A DNA stretch of 64,000 nt from an uncultured Verrucomicrobia subdivision 3 bacterium (GTDB lineage Bacteria; Verrucomicrobiota; Verrucomicrobiia; Limisphaerales; DASXHY01), in assembly GCA_937890005.1 (NCBI GenBank), contig CALBZA010000083.1, forward strand, positions 124,001 to 188,000. Direction: 5' to 3'. The notes beneath the pieces were generated by a model. That model ran no database searches. It had not been told where the DNA came from and worked only from the letters and a program-made list of their open reading frames with translations. Positions 54,952-63,552 of the stretch are shown here, one piece after another; positions within the stretch are counted from its first letter, which is position 1, and each line of letters starts with the position of its first letter. Position numbers and translations under genes: made by a program.

Positions 54952-55617
54952 CTATCGCAGGTCCATTTTCCATTCTCCATTTCGGTTTTGGAATCGGATC
55001 TCCGTGGAAGAGCTTTCTTCCAAAGTTGGAAGGAATTCAACTTTCAAGACAACAGTGCCGTCGTCCAAAATTTTTTTATCTGCCGCCCGCGCGTCTGGTA
55101 TCGGCGCCTGATCAAAGAACTCCTCGTGATGCAGATAAAACTGATTTGAAAATGCAATCGAAGCTTCAGTGGGCGCCAGCAGCTGGAGGACGGCCTCCGG
55201 TTTACGATTGTGAATGGCCCAGAGGAATGATTGCAGCGTGTTTTCGGGTGTGGCCATGCCGACCCATTGGGCATCTTTCTTTCGAATATAATCAGGAGGA
55301 AGGGCGGAAGCGTTTGTGTCCAACTGATTCAGCTTTGCACGCAGAACTTCATTTTCGCGTTTAACAGGCTCGAGTGCAGTTCGTTGTTCCATCAACCGGC
55401 TGACTTCCGATCGGAGTCGCAATAGCTCTGGCGGCACGGGAATTTGTTGCAGCGTCGCGGGTTGGGCGTCTCGTTCCGTTCTGGCCGATTCGACCTTTGA
55501 CAACAATTCCTTCTGTTCGGCCTGGAGCTCGTTTACCTGTCGCTGGCGCGTTGCCGTTGTGGCGAGGAGAACGCAAGTGACAAGGCCAGCGATTGAGGCA
55601 AGCACGCGGATGTTCAT
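54952..55617 (-). CDS. Membrane-anchored coiled-coil protein, third gene of the ECF operon
   Basis: 221 residues from the ATG at 55617 (MNIRVLASIAGLVTCVLLAT), which overlaps the stop of the preceding gene (ATGA). After the membrane anchor come a heptad-rich coiled coil (QVNELQAEQKELLSKVESAR) and a C-terminal domain that may be NTF2-like (TPENTLQSFLWAIHNRKPEA). I do not recognise a named family. Confidence 0.72.
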   Translation of the reverse strand: MNIRVLASIAGLVTCVLLATTATRQRQVNELQAEQKELLSKVESARTERDAQPATLQQIPVPPELLRLRSEVSRLMEQRTALEPVKRENEVLRAKLNQLDTNASALPPDYIRKKDAQWVGMATPENTLQSFLWAIHNRKPEAVLQLLAPTEASIAFSNQFYLHHEEFFDQAPIPDARAADKKILDDGTVVLKVEFLPTLEESSSTEIRFQNRNGEWKMDLR

Positions 55618-56537
55618 GGATTGTTTTCCTGTGTAGCGGGGCGTTCCAGAAACCATTTGCCGTCGCGCAGTTTCAACCACTCCGGATGCTCCTTTGCGAT
55701 CCGCATATGAACGCTGCCATCCACTAATCCAACATTCCCGTGGATCGGACAACGGGTGAGCATGCTGAAGGGTCCTTTTTTAATTGAACCGGGAATGTCG
55801 AGAAACCACTCGTAGGAACAGTTTTCCATGCTGAAGCTGCCGAAGTCGGGCGCAGGCTGCCGGCTGCGGTCACCGGGGCAAACAAGGATTCTCGTCGTGC
55901 TCAATTCGTTGCTCATGCAGATCACATTCGGCGGAAGCTGACTCTCATTATCTTGAGCCCATATGAGTACCGCCAATGCCATCTGTTTCATATTGTTGAC
56001 GCAGGCGATTTCCTGAGCGCGCTCCCGGGCGTTGGCGTCCGCTTCGATTTCCTCCGAAAATAATCCGGAACGCTTTTTAAGCGTTTGCTGTATTTCGCGA
56101 TTCTCCAGCTGGAGTTTTTGTCTTTCAGCGATCTCCTGCTTCAGTCGCTCTGCTATTTCACGCAATTCAGCAATTTCCTTCGCGCGATCTGTCGCGAGTC
56201 CCGTTGGCGTTTCGACATTCACAGGGCTCGTCGTAAGGTTGAGCTCGTTTGTCAGAGTTTGTCTCAAGGTGGCAATTTCATTCTCAAGGGATTGAATCTT
56301 CGATTGCTGCACGGAAAGTCCGATCACGCAGAACAAACAGATTCCGGAGGGAATCAGTACCGGCCAGAGATGTCGCAGCCAGCCTGACTGCACCTGTGAG
56401 ATCTGAGTGTTCGAAGGGAACCGCCTTTCATCGTCGCGCGCTTTCATGATCAACCTTTCCTTCAAATCTCCCGGCGGCACCGGCTGAGGTGCATTTCGCA
56501 GGAGCTTTTCAATGTCGTTCTCGGTGGGGTCATTCAT
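55614..56537 (-). CDS. Putative anti-sigma factor with pseudopilin-like C-terminal domain
   Basis: 307 residues. A cytosolic N-terminus (about 55 residues), one membrane helix (WPVLIPSGICLFCVIGLSVQ), a long coiled coil (about 80-165), then an exported domain. That domain resembles the post-helix part of verrucomicrobial type II pseudopilins/DUF1559 proteins: CVNNMKQMALAVLIWAQDNE, LVCPGDRSR, VGLVDGSVH. It starts inside the stop of the ECF sigma gene (4-base overlap), so an anti-sigma or signal-sensing role is likely but inferred. Confidence 0.72.
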   Translation of the reverse strand: MNDPTENDIEKLLRNAPQPVPPGDLKERLIMKARDDERRFPSNTQISQVQSGWLRHLWPVLIPSGICLFCVIGLSVQQSKIQSLENEIATLRQTLTNELNLTTSPVNVETPTGLATDRAKEIAELREIAERLKQEIAERQKLQLENREIQQTLKKRSGLFSEEIEADANARERAQEIACVNNMKQMALAVLIWAQDNESQLPPNVICMSNELSTTRILVCPGDRSRQPAPDFGSFSMENCSYEWFLDIPGSIKKGPFSMLTRCPIHGNVGLVDGSVHMRIAKEHPEWLKLRDGKWFLERPATQENNP

Positions 56538-57118
56538 ACCGTTTTCAATCGCGCGGACGGCGGCGGATGTCTTTGTTCCGCCATTTGCTTTTGCAGCTCC
56601 GCCAATGCCTGGCGCAGTCGGTATTTAACCGTGCTCGTGGCGACATCCATGGCATCGGCCGTTTCCTGCAAGGTGAGTTCCTGGTAGTAATGCAGGTGAA
56701 TGGATTCACGCAAATCGGGTGGCAATCGATCGACACAGGCGAAAAGGTGATTGGCGAGGTCTGTCTCGGCTGTGCTTTGATCGGGCGGGGAACATGGGGA
56801 AACGCATTCCGCCCACCATTCGGAAGGACGCGATTCGGTCGGACGCTGAGCGCGCCTCCAGTCGATGTAAACATGGTAGGCAATGCCATGAATCCAGGAA
56901 GTGACCGATGACCGACCGACGAAGCTGGCCAGGGCGCGTTGGATGCGGCTGAAGGTCTGCTGGGTGAGATCGGCGGCGTCGGCATCGTGATAGGCGAGCC
57001 GTCGCAGAAATGCATAAACGCGTTCATAGAATAGCTCGATGAGCTGAATCGTGGCCGCCTCAGGATCTTTTCGGATCAGCGCGGTAAGTTGATTGGCGTC
57101 CAAATCCATTCGTTCCAT
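56534..57118 (-). CDS. ECF RNA polymerase sigma factor
   Basis: 194 residues. Region 2 spans about 25-95 (LAYHDADAADLTQQTFSRI, a sigma2 motif with SWIHGIAYHVYIDWRR). Region 4 spans about 125-180 (LPPDLRESIHLHYYQELTLQ, TADAMDVATSTVKYRLRQAL). No region 1 or 3, as expected for ECF. An ATG three codons in (MDLDANQ) is an alternative start. It is first gene of a three-gene coupled operon with the membrane proteins downstream. Confidence 0.9.
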   Translation of the reverse strand: MERMDLDANQLTALIRKDPEAATIQLIELFYERVYAFLRRLAYHDADAADLTQQTFSRIQRALASFVGRSSVTSWIHGIAYHVYIDWRRAQRPTESRPSEWWAECVSPCSPPDQSTAETDLANHLFACVDRLPPDLRESIHLHYYQELTLQETADAMDVATSTVKYRLRQALAELQKQMAEQRHPPPSARLKTV

Positions 57119-57327
57119 CTGTTTAGTCGAAGAAACCCGACTGCGTGGACAAAAATAATCTCAGGTATTTAATTGCGGGAATTTTGGACAGGAGCGACGG
57201 GGAGACGTTCCGTTTTTCTTTAACACTACGCTTCAGTGCGCTGGCGTCTTGAAATGTGGGCGGCGGACGTCCATTCTCTTGGACCGTTTCGCGGCGGCCG
57301 GTGCAGCCGTTGCGGGAGAAAGATCAA

Positions 57328-58677
57328 ATGTCATACAACGCCTGGTTTCAGTGTATCAACGCAGAGTGCGGGCAGACCTACCCGCTCAATTCCGTTGTTT
57401 ATCAATGCAAGCGCTGCAACTCGCTCCTCGAAGTGCAGCACGACCTCAACGCGTTGAAAACCCGCACCGCAGACCAGTGGAAGGACCTGTTCGTCCAGCG
57501 CAACAAGGGCAACGAATGGCCCTACGGCTCGGGAATCTGGGGCAAGAAGGAATGGGTCCTGCCACAGATCGCCAATGACAACATCGTCTCGCTCTATGAA
57601 GGCGGAACGAACCTGTTCTGGGCCGAACGCTTCGGAAAGATTCTCGGTCTGAACGATCTCTGGATCAAACTCTGCGGCAACACGCACAGCGGATCGTTCA
57701 AGGATCTCGGCATGACGGTGCTGGTTTCGCAGGTGAAGCAGATGATCTCGGAAGGCGCGCCCATCAAAGCCGTCGCTTGCGCTTCCACCGGGGACACCTC
57801 CGCGGCGCTCGCCACGTATTGCGCTGCGGCGGGAATTCAATCGATCGTCCTGCTGCCGCGTGGAAAGATTTCTCTCGCGCAGTTGATTCAGCCCGTCGCA
57901 AACGGATCGCTCGTGCTCTATCTGGACACGGATTTCGACGGTTGCATGCAGCTGGTTCAGGAGATCACAAAGGACGAAACGCTTTATCTGGCGAACTCGA
58001 TGAATTCGCTTCGCGTGGAAGGTCAGAAAACCGTCGGCATCGAGATCGTCCAGCAATTTGACTGGCAGGTGCCGGACGTCATGATCATTCCGGGCGGCAA
58101 TCTCGGGAACGTTTCAGCGCTTGGCAAAGGCTTGCTGATGATGAAGGAGCTGGGCCTGATTTCGAAGCTGCCGCGAATCGTCGTCGCGCAGGCTGAGCGC
58201 GCGAATCCACTCTACCGTTCGTATCTGACGAACTTCGAAAAATTCGAACCGATCCAGGCGGAGAAAACTCTCGCCAGCGCCATTCAGATCGGAAACCCGG
58301 TCAGCATTCAGAAAGCGATCCGCACGTTGAAACAGTTCAACGGCATCGTCGAGCAGGCGAGCGAAGAGGAGCTGGCCGATGCGGCGGCGTTGGCCGATCG
58401 CACGGGCATGTTCACCTGTCCGCATACCGGCGTGGCCCTCGCCGTCATGATCAAGCTCCTCAAGGCTGGCAAGATCGACAAAGCGGAGAAAGTGGTCGTC
58501 ATCTCCACAGCGCATGGACTGAAGTTCGTCGAGATGAAGGTGAAATATCACCAGAAGGAACTTGGATTCCCGTCCCGCTACGCCAATCAGCCAATCGAAC
58601 TTCCTGCCCGACTGGACGCCGTCAAGGAAGCCCTGCAGAAGGCGCTCGCCGAAAAGAGCCGTTTCGAAGTCAGCTGA
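57328..58677 (+). CDS. thrC: Threonine synthase
   Basis: 449 residues from the ATG at 57328 (MSYNAWFQCINAECGQ), with a GGGAGAA ribosome-binding site. A zinc-ribbon-like N-terminus (C-x4-C ... CKRC) precedes the PLP core. The Schiff-base Lys is in HSGSFKDLGM, the substrate loop is ASTGDTSAALATYCAAAG, and the glycine loop is IPGGNLGNVSALGKG. These are canonical for the enzyme converting O-phosphohomoserine to threonine. It is the better threonine synthase candidate of the two paralogues here. Confidence 0.92.
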   Translation: MSYNAWFQCINAECGQTYPLNSVVYQCKRCNSLLEVQHDLNALKTRTADQWKDLFVQRNKGNEWPYGSGIWGKKEWVLPQIANDNIVSLYEGGTNLFWAERFGKILGLNDLWIKLCGNTHSGSFKDLGMTVLVSQVKQMISEGAPIKAVACASTGDTSAALATYCAAAGIQSIVLLPRGKISLAQLIQPVANGSLVLYLDTDFDGCMQLVQEITKDETLYLANSMNSLRVEGQKTVGIEIVQQFDWQVPDVMIIPGGNLGNVSALGKGLLMMKELGLISKLPRIVVAQAERANPLYRSYLTNFEKFEPIQAEKTLASAIQIGNPVSIQKAIRTLKQFNGIVEQASEEELADAAALADRTGMFTCPHTGVALAVMIKLLKAGKIDKAEKVVVISTAHGLKFVEMKVKYHQKELGFPSRYANQPIELPARLDAVKEALQKALAEKSRFEVS

Positions 58678-59022
58678 CTGTCGCCTGGAGCGCGGCTGTG
58701 TCGCGGACCAGCCGCAGCGGGTTCAGCATCCGTGCGTTGACTCTTCTCTCACGCAGTTTGCGCTGGCGAAGACGATCGCTGTTGCGACTGGTGCTGAAAC
58801 ACACAGTCGCGGTTCGGAATTCAGGACGACGAATCTGAGCACCACAACTTCAGATGCGAACTGACAGTCACATTTCTGAAAACACGCCAGAACACGGATG
58901 GAAGCCGTGCTGCGTGGAATGAAGCAAGTCGCCGTGTTCTGGTAAATGTCAGAACCGATCGGAGTCTTCAATGAACAGGGATTCAAAAATAAAGCGGCTC
59001 GACTCCGACTTGCCCGAGCGAA
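58678..59022. other. Intergenic region between convergent thrC and the M16 peptidase gene
   Basis: No gene is seen. At 58687-58724 lies a copy of the GGAGCGCG repeat (opposite orientation to 16988-17035). At 58887-58942 an 11-bp perfect inverted repeat, CCAGAACACGG / CCGTGTTCTGG, with weaker outer pairing (ACATTT / AAATGT), could serve as a two-way terminator. Confidence 0.6.
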
Positions 59023-61569
59023 TTACGAACCGCATGGGGCACCGCCAATGATTGTGACCACCATTTTGTCTTCCTGAAGACAGGCGTTGGCGGCCCGTTT
59101 GATGTCATCGAGGGTCACAGCTTCGTAGAGGGCATCCTCCGCGTCTGCATGAGCGAAACCAAGTCCGTACAATTCATCGAGCGCGCTGCTCATCGCGAGA
59201 TTGCCAATGTCCTGCCGGGAAATTTTCTTCTGTCCGATCACCTTGGCTTTCGCGCGTTTGAGTTCAGCTTCGGTCAGTCCTGACTCACGGAGAAGAGCGG
59301 CTTCGCGCAAAAGCTCCTTTTCAACGAGAGCAGCCTTTTCCGGCATCGTGCCGACGTAAAAGGAAAAATAGCCGGGGATGATTCCGGGGAAGTGCTGCGC
59401 TCCAACGTAGTAGGCCAAGCCCAGTTCGTCGCGAATGCGAAGGAACAATCGTGAGCCAAGGTCGCTGCACGTCTCCTGAAGCAGCTCCAATGCATAGCGG
59501 TCGGCGCGGTGCAGCGTAGTGCCAGGGAAACCGATCACCACCACGGCCTGTTTTTTGTCACGGGTTTCGTTTACACGTCCCGGCCTGAATGGAACCGCTT
59601 CTGTACCGCGGAACGGTTCGGCAGACGGTTTCCAGCCGGCGAACGCTTTTTCCACGGCTGCTTTCAATTCGGCGGTTTTGACATCTCCGAAAACGGAGAT
59701 CACGCAGTTATTGGGAACGGCAAACTTCCTGTGAAATTCCCGAAGATCCTCCGCCTTCAAGCGCTCAAGCGATTCCTCGGTTCCGAGTGGATCCAGTCCG
59801 TAGGCAGCAGTGCCATACATGGTGCGTCGCATCGCCATGCCGGCGCTCTTGAGCAGGTGATCTTTCTGCGCCTGAATATTTGCAATCTGAACCTCGCGTT
59901 CGCGTTCCAGGGCATCGGATGGAAACGTTGGATTCAGTAGAACGTCGGTAAAAAGATTCAGCCCGGTCGCGAAATCGTCACTCATCACTTCAGCATTTAC
60001 GCCAAAGCTGTTGTTGCCGCCGTAGCTGTCCATGTTGCCGCCGATCGATTCGATCTCGCGCGCGATCTGTTCCGCGGAACGTGTGGCGGTTCCCTTCAAC
60101 AACAGCTTGCTCATCATCTGCGTGATGCCGTTGTTCTGGTCCGTTTCGGCAAGAACACCGCCGAGGAAGACAGCGCGAAATTCGACAAACGGAAGCCGGT
60201 GATCCTCCTTCACCAGCAGGCGAAGGCCATTTGGAAGCTCAAATTTCTGAACCGCGTGATCGCTGTGTTCCACGGTTCCGATCGACGATTTTTGGGTCGA
60301 GCCGGACGGCAGCAAAGCGAATACGGTTCGATTGGCCGGGGAAAGATATTGTCGCGCCACGCGCTGGAGATCGGCAGGCGTGATGCGTTTCACCGCTTCA
60401 AGGTAGCGATGGGAAAAATTGAGATCGTTCGCCGCGAGCCAGCTTCCACCGAGATCCTGCGCCTGGCCTTGCATGGTCTTTCGGGCCGAGAGTGTTCCGG
60501 CGACAAACTGTTTCACTGCTTTCGCGAGTTCCTCCGGCGCGACCGGTTGCGACTGCATCTTTTCCACTTCAGCCAGCATGGCGTCGCGCGCGGCTTCATA
60601 ATTTTCCGCGTCCACCACGGCGCTCATTCCAAAGAGACCGGGATTCCCGGGGCTGTAAGTCCAGGCGTCTGCGTGATGCACCACGCCAAGCTTTTCACGA
60701 ACCTGCTGGTAGAGGCGTGAGGAACGGCCGCTTCCAAGCAGCACAGCTAGAACGTCGAGAACAGGCACGTCGGGATGACGCAGTTCGGGAATGTGCCATG
60801 CGAAGTGAAAGTGTCCGAGTTCAATGGGCGCTTCCTCGATGATCTCACGCGGCGCGGTCTGACGCGGCTCCTCGGGCAGAACAACGGGCGGCAGCGGACG
60901 CGCCTTGTTCGAGGCGTAAGCGGTGCGGATTTGATCGATGACCTCGCCGGCCTTGATGTCGCCGACCACAATGAAGAAGACATTGTTCGGCGCGTACTTT
61001 TCTTCGTAATAGCTGTGGATGTCGTGCGGTTTTACTTCATTGAAGATGTCCGGGTAGCCGATGATCGTGAAGCGATACGGGCTTCGCGTGTAGGCAGTTT
61101 CGAAAAGCCGACGGCTGGAGCGGCGGCCGGGGTCGTCATAGCCCATGTCCATTTCACGGCGAATGACATCCATTTCCTTCGCGAGTTCCTCCGGGGGCAG
61201 GGCGGCGTTTTGCATGATGTCGCAAAGGATGTCGATCGCCGTGCGCGCGCCGGTGTTGGGAACATCGATGTGATACACCGTACGATCGAAGCTGGTGTAG
61301 GCGTTCATGTAACCGCCCGCTTCCTGAACCTCCTGATCGATGCGGCTGCCCGGGCGGGTGGTTGTTCCCTTGAAAAGCATGTGTTCGAGCACGTGCGACA
61401 GTCCGGCGCCGAGCCATTTGCCTTCATGAATGCTGCCGGCCATGCACCACGCCTGCACCGAAACCACCGGCGCGCTGTGATCTTCGCGAACAATGATCGT
61501 GAGACCATTGTCGAGTGTGGTGAGCTGCACGTCCGAAGGTATGGCCGGGAGTTCGTTCTGAGATTGCAT
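59023..61569 (-). CDS. Double-length M16 (insulinase-type) zinc metalloprotease
   Basis: 848 residues from the ATG at 61569 (MQSQNELPAIPSDVQ). Two M16 halves are fused. The first half has the inverted zinc motif HVLEHMLFKG near residues 58-62 and the distal Glu region EMDVIRREMDMG. The second half (from about FELPNGLRLLVKEDHRLP) has ITQMMSKLLLKG in the matching place, so its zinc site is lost, as usual in one half of these proteins. Family members cleave oligopeptides or process secreted proteins. An upstream start at 61644 lacks support, and no convincing signal peptide is seen. Confidence 0.9.
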   Translation of the reverse strand: MQSQNELPAIPSDVQLTTLDNGLTIIVREDHSAPVVSVQAWCMAGSIHEGKWLGAGLSHVLEHMLFKGTTTRPGSRIDQEVQEAGGYMNAYTSFDRTVYHIDVPNTGARTAIDILCDIMQNAALPPEELAKEMDVIRREMDMGYDDPGRRSSRRLFETAYTRSPYRFTIIGYPDIFNEVKPHDIHSYYEEKYAPNNVFFIVVGDIKAGEVIDQIRTAYASNKARPLPPVVLPEEPRQTAPREIIEEAPIELGHFHFAWHIPELRHPDVPVLDVLAVLLGSGRSSRLYQQVREKLGVVHHADAWTYSPGNPGLFGMSAVVDAENYEAARDAMLAEVEKMQSQPVAPEELAKAVKQFVAGTLSARKTMQGQAQDLGGSWLAANDLNFSHRYLEAVKRITPADLQRVARQYLSPANRTVFALLPSGSTQKSSIGTVEHSDHAVQKFELPNGLRLLVKEDHRLPFVEFRAVFLGGVLAETDQNNGITQMMSKLLLKGTATRSAEQIAREIESIGGNMDSYGGNNSFGVNAEVMSDDFATGLNLFTDVLLNPTFPSDALEREREVQIANIQAQKDHLLKSAGMAMRRTMYGTAAYGLDPLGTEESLERLKAEDLREFHRKFAVPNNCVISVFGDVKTAELKAAVEKAFAGWKPSAEPFRGTEAVPFRPGRVNETRDKKQAVVVIGFPGTTLHRADRYALELLQETCSDLGSRLFLRIRDELGLAYYVGAQHFPGIIPGYFSFYVGTMPEKAALVEKELLREAALLRESGLTEAELKRAKAKVIGQKKISRQDIGNLAMSSALDELYGLGFAHADAEDALYEAVTLDDIKRAANACLQEDKMVVTIIGGAPCGS

Positions 61570-61674
61570 CGTGTTCAACTGTCCGAGGAAGGTATTCGCA
61601 AACAGGCGTTGGGCAATGCAATTTGACTGGGCTTGTTTCCTCAAATCGTCGTCTGGCCGCTGCTTCCTTCCAGT

Positions 61675-63447
61675 TCAAGGATGGGAAATGAGCCGGAAGA
61701 AAACAGATTCGTCGGTTCCAACGGGAATGTTTACCGGACTGATGTTTCCACCCGGGTAATCGATCCAATTGGTTCCCAGACCGGAACCGAGGCTGTTGGT
61801 TTGCGATTGGAGCTTGAAGCTGCCGCTCCAGGAGAGTTCCAAGGCGCTGCTGGAGTTCGTGTAATTCAGTGTTGGCGCGGGAACGAATCCGATCACACTC
61901 ACACTTCCGTCCACTTCGAGGTTGTTTGTCCAGATGACGCCGGCACCTTCAACGGCCATCGATGCTCCGTTCTGAAGCGGTTTGTTGAAGAGCGTGAATG
62001 TGTCACCGATCGTCAAAGGCGGACCGAAATTCTTCATTGTAACCGGGCCGACGCCCGCGTTGGTGAGTGTTCCGCTGACAACGACCTGATCGTTTGGAAC
62101 AGGGAGAGATTTGTCCACTTCGATGGTGATGTTTCCCGCGATGCTCAAGTCATTGTTGATGGTGAAGATCCCGATGGAAGCGCCCGGTGCGAACATCGAC
62201 TCCGGATGCAGGATGACTGGGCCGGAAAGGGTTCCGGTACCTCCGAGGACGCCGCCATAGACCACGGTTGCGCCAGCGGAATTGTCACTGTTGATGATCA
62301 ATGCGCCGTTGCTCACGGTGTTCATCCCGGAATATGTGTTTGCTGCGAAGAGTGTCAGGGAGCCGGAGCCAATTTTTACAATGGAGCCGGAACCGGAAAT
62401 TGCGTTCGTGAAGAGCTGATTGCTCGAATGGTTGAACGCGAGCACGCCATCATTCGTAACGGAACCGGTGCCAAGACTGGCATTTGCGCCGCCATCTCCT
62501 GCGAATAGAACTCCGCCTGAAACATAGGTTCCTCCCGAGTAGGTGTTCGCGCCCGAAAGCGTGAGTGTCCCGTTGTTTACCTGCACAGTGCCGCTGCCGG
62601 AAATATTGCCCGCCAGTGTCTGTTCCGAAGTCGGAGCATTGGTTGCATCGAAGATGAATGATCCATCGATGATCCAGGATAAAGAGCTGACCGAGTGGAT
62701 CCGCGGATGACTTCCCTTGAGAATCATGGTGCCTCCATCGATGATGATCGGTGAACTGATGCCGCCCAGTCCGAGTTGACCGGTCGGAACCCATGTCATC
62801 GTTCCCGGGCCACTGACGTTGACTCTCATGGAAGGGCCAGCGGAATTGACGAGATAATTTTCGCAGATCCAGTTTCCGGTGCCGGCAAAGTGCATTGTCC
62901 AGGTTGCACCACCGCCTGCTTGCCAAATTACTTGTGGATTGATGATCGCGGCGTTCGTCGAATTGTTGACCCATTCATGAACCACTCCAGCCGGTCGCGC
63001 GGTGATCGACAGCCTGTGGCTTGCGTTGGTGCCTCCGATGGTCAACTGTCCCGCACCTTCTTCGATTGTAATATGCCAGATGGGCAGATTGGCAGAGGTG
63101 GGGGACGATTCAGTATCAATGCTCACCGGGCCGGTTTGATCTCCGCTGAGATAGAGGTTGATTCCCGATGTGCCGAATCCACTGGTCAAGACCGAGGTGT
63201 TGTAAACGAGATCCAGCGGGCCGGCTACGGTTCCGTCCCACATGGCGGTATCGCTTAACATGGGCGGGATGCCATTGTGCCAGTTCGTGCCCGCCCCGAT
63301 TTCCCTTCCCGTTCCATCGCCGCCGGTCCAGATGTTGGTCGTTTGAGAGAACGAAGAGAACGTTGCACATCCCAACGACAGAACCGCGATGAAAGCTAGC
63401 AGGATGGGTTTCGCCGAGCTGAAGGTTCCAGTCGATGTTGTCCTCAT
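61675..63447 (-). CDS. Secreted protein with autotransporter-associated beta-strand repeats
   Basis: 590 residues from the ATG at 63447 (MRTTSTGTFSSAKPILLAFI signal region with FIAVLSLGCATFSS); a start at 63522 is possible. The body is a right-handed beta-helix with repeats typical of autotransporter-associated strands: GTVQVNNGTLTLSGANTYSG, GSGSLTLFAANTYSG, GGVLGGTGTLSG. There is no outer-membrane beta-barrel. It ends in a module with LSWSGSFKLQSQTNSL and FFRLISHP, like the FG-GAP protein at 2905-4671. Probably extracellular; function unknown. Confidence 0.85.
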   Translation of the reverse strand: MRTTSTGTFSSAKPILLAFIAVLSLGCATFSSFSQTTNIWTGGDGTGREIGAGTNWHNGIPPMLSDTAMWDGTVAGPLDLVYNTSVLTSGFGTSGINLYLSGDQTGPVSIDTESSPTSANLPIWHITIEEGAGQLTIGGTNASHRLSITARPAGVVHEWVNNSTNAAIINPQVIWQAGGGATWTMHFAGTGNWICENYLVNSAGPSMRVNVSGPGTMTWVPTGQLGLGGISSPIIIDGGTMILKGSHPRIHSVSSLSWIIDGSFIFDATNAPTSEQTLAGNISGSGTVQVNNGTLTLSGANTYSGGTYVSGGVLFAGDGGANASLGTGSVTNDGVLAFNHSSNQLFTNAISGSGSIVKIGSGSLTLFAANTYSGMNTVSNGALIINSDNSAGATVVYGGVLGGTGTLSGPVILHPESMFAPGASIGIFTINNDLSIAGNITIEVDKSLPVPNDQVVVSGTLTNAGVGPVTMKNFGPPLTIGDTFTLFNKPLQNGASMAVEGAGVIWTNNLEVDGSVSVIGFVPAPTLNYTNSSSALELSWSGSFKLQSQTNSLGSGLGTNWIDYPGGNISPVNIPVGTDESVFFRLISHP

Positions 63448-63552
63448 GAGGCTGACACTAGAACCCGCAGGAAAAAGGTCGAGCCCACCAGCATGGACAA
63501 TGGTCCGAATTGGTTTCTGCAAACTGTGGCGTTTTGAAGGACTGCCCGCGCT

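Noticed and set aside
61570..61644. Longer N-terminus of the M16 peptidase
   Set aside because: The extra 25 residues lack a signal peptide pattern or similarity; the ATG at 61569 gives the usual family start.
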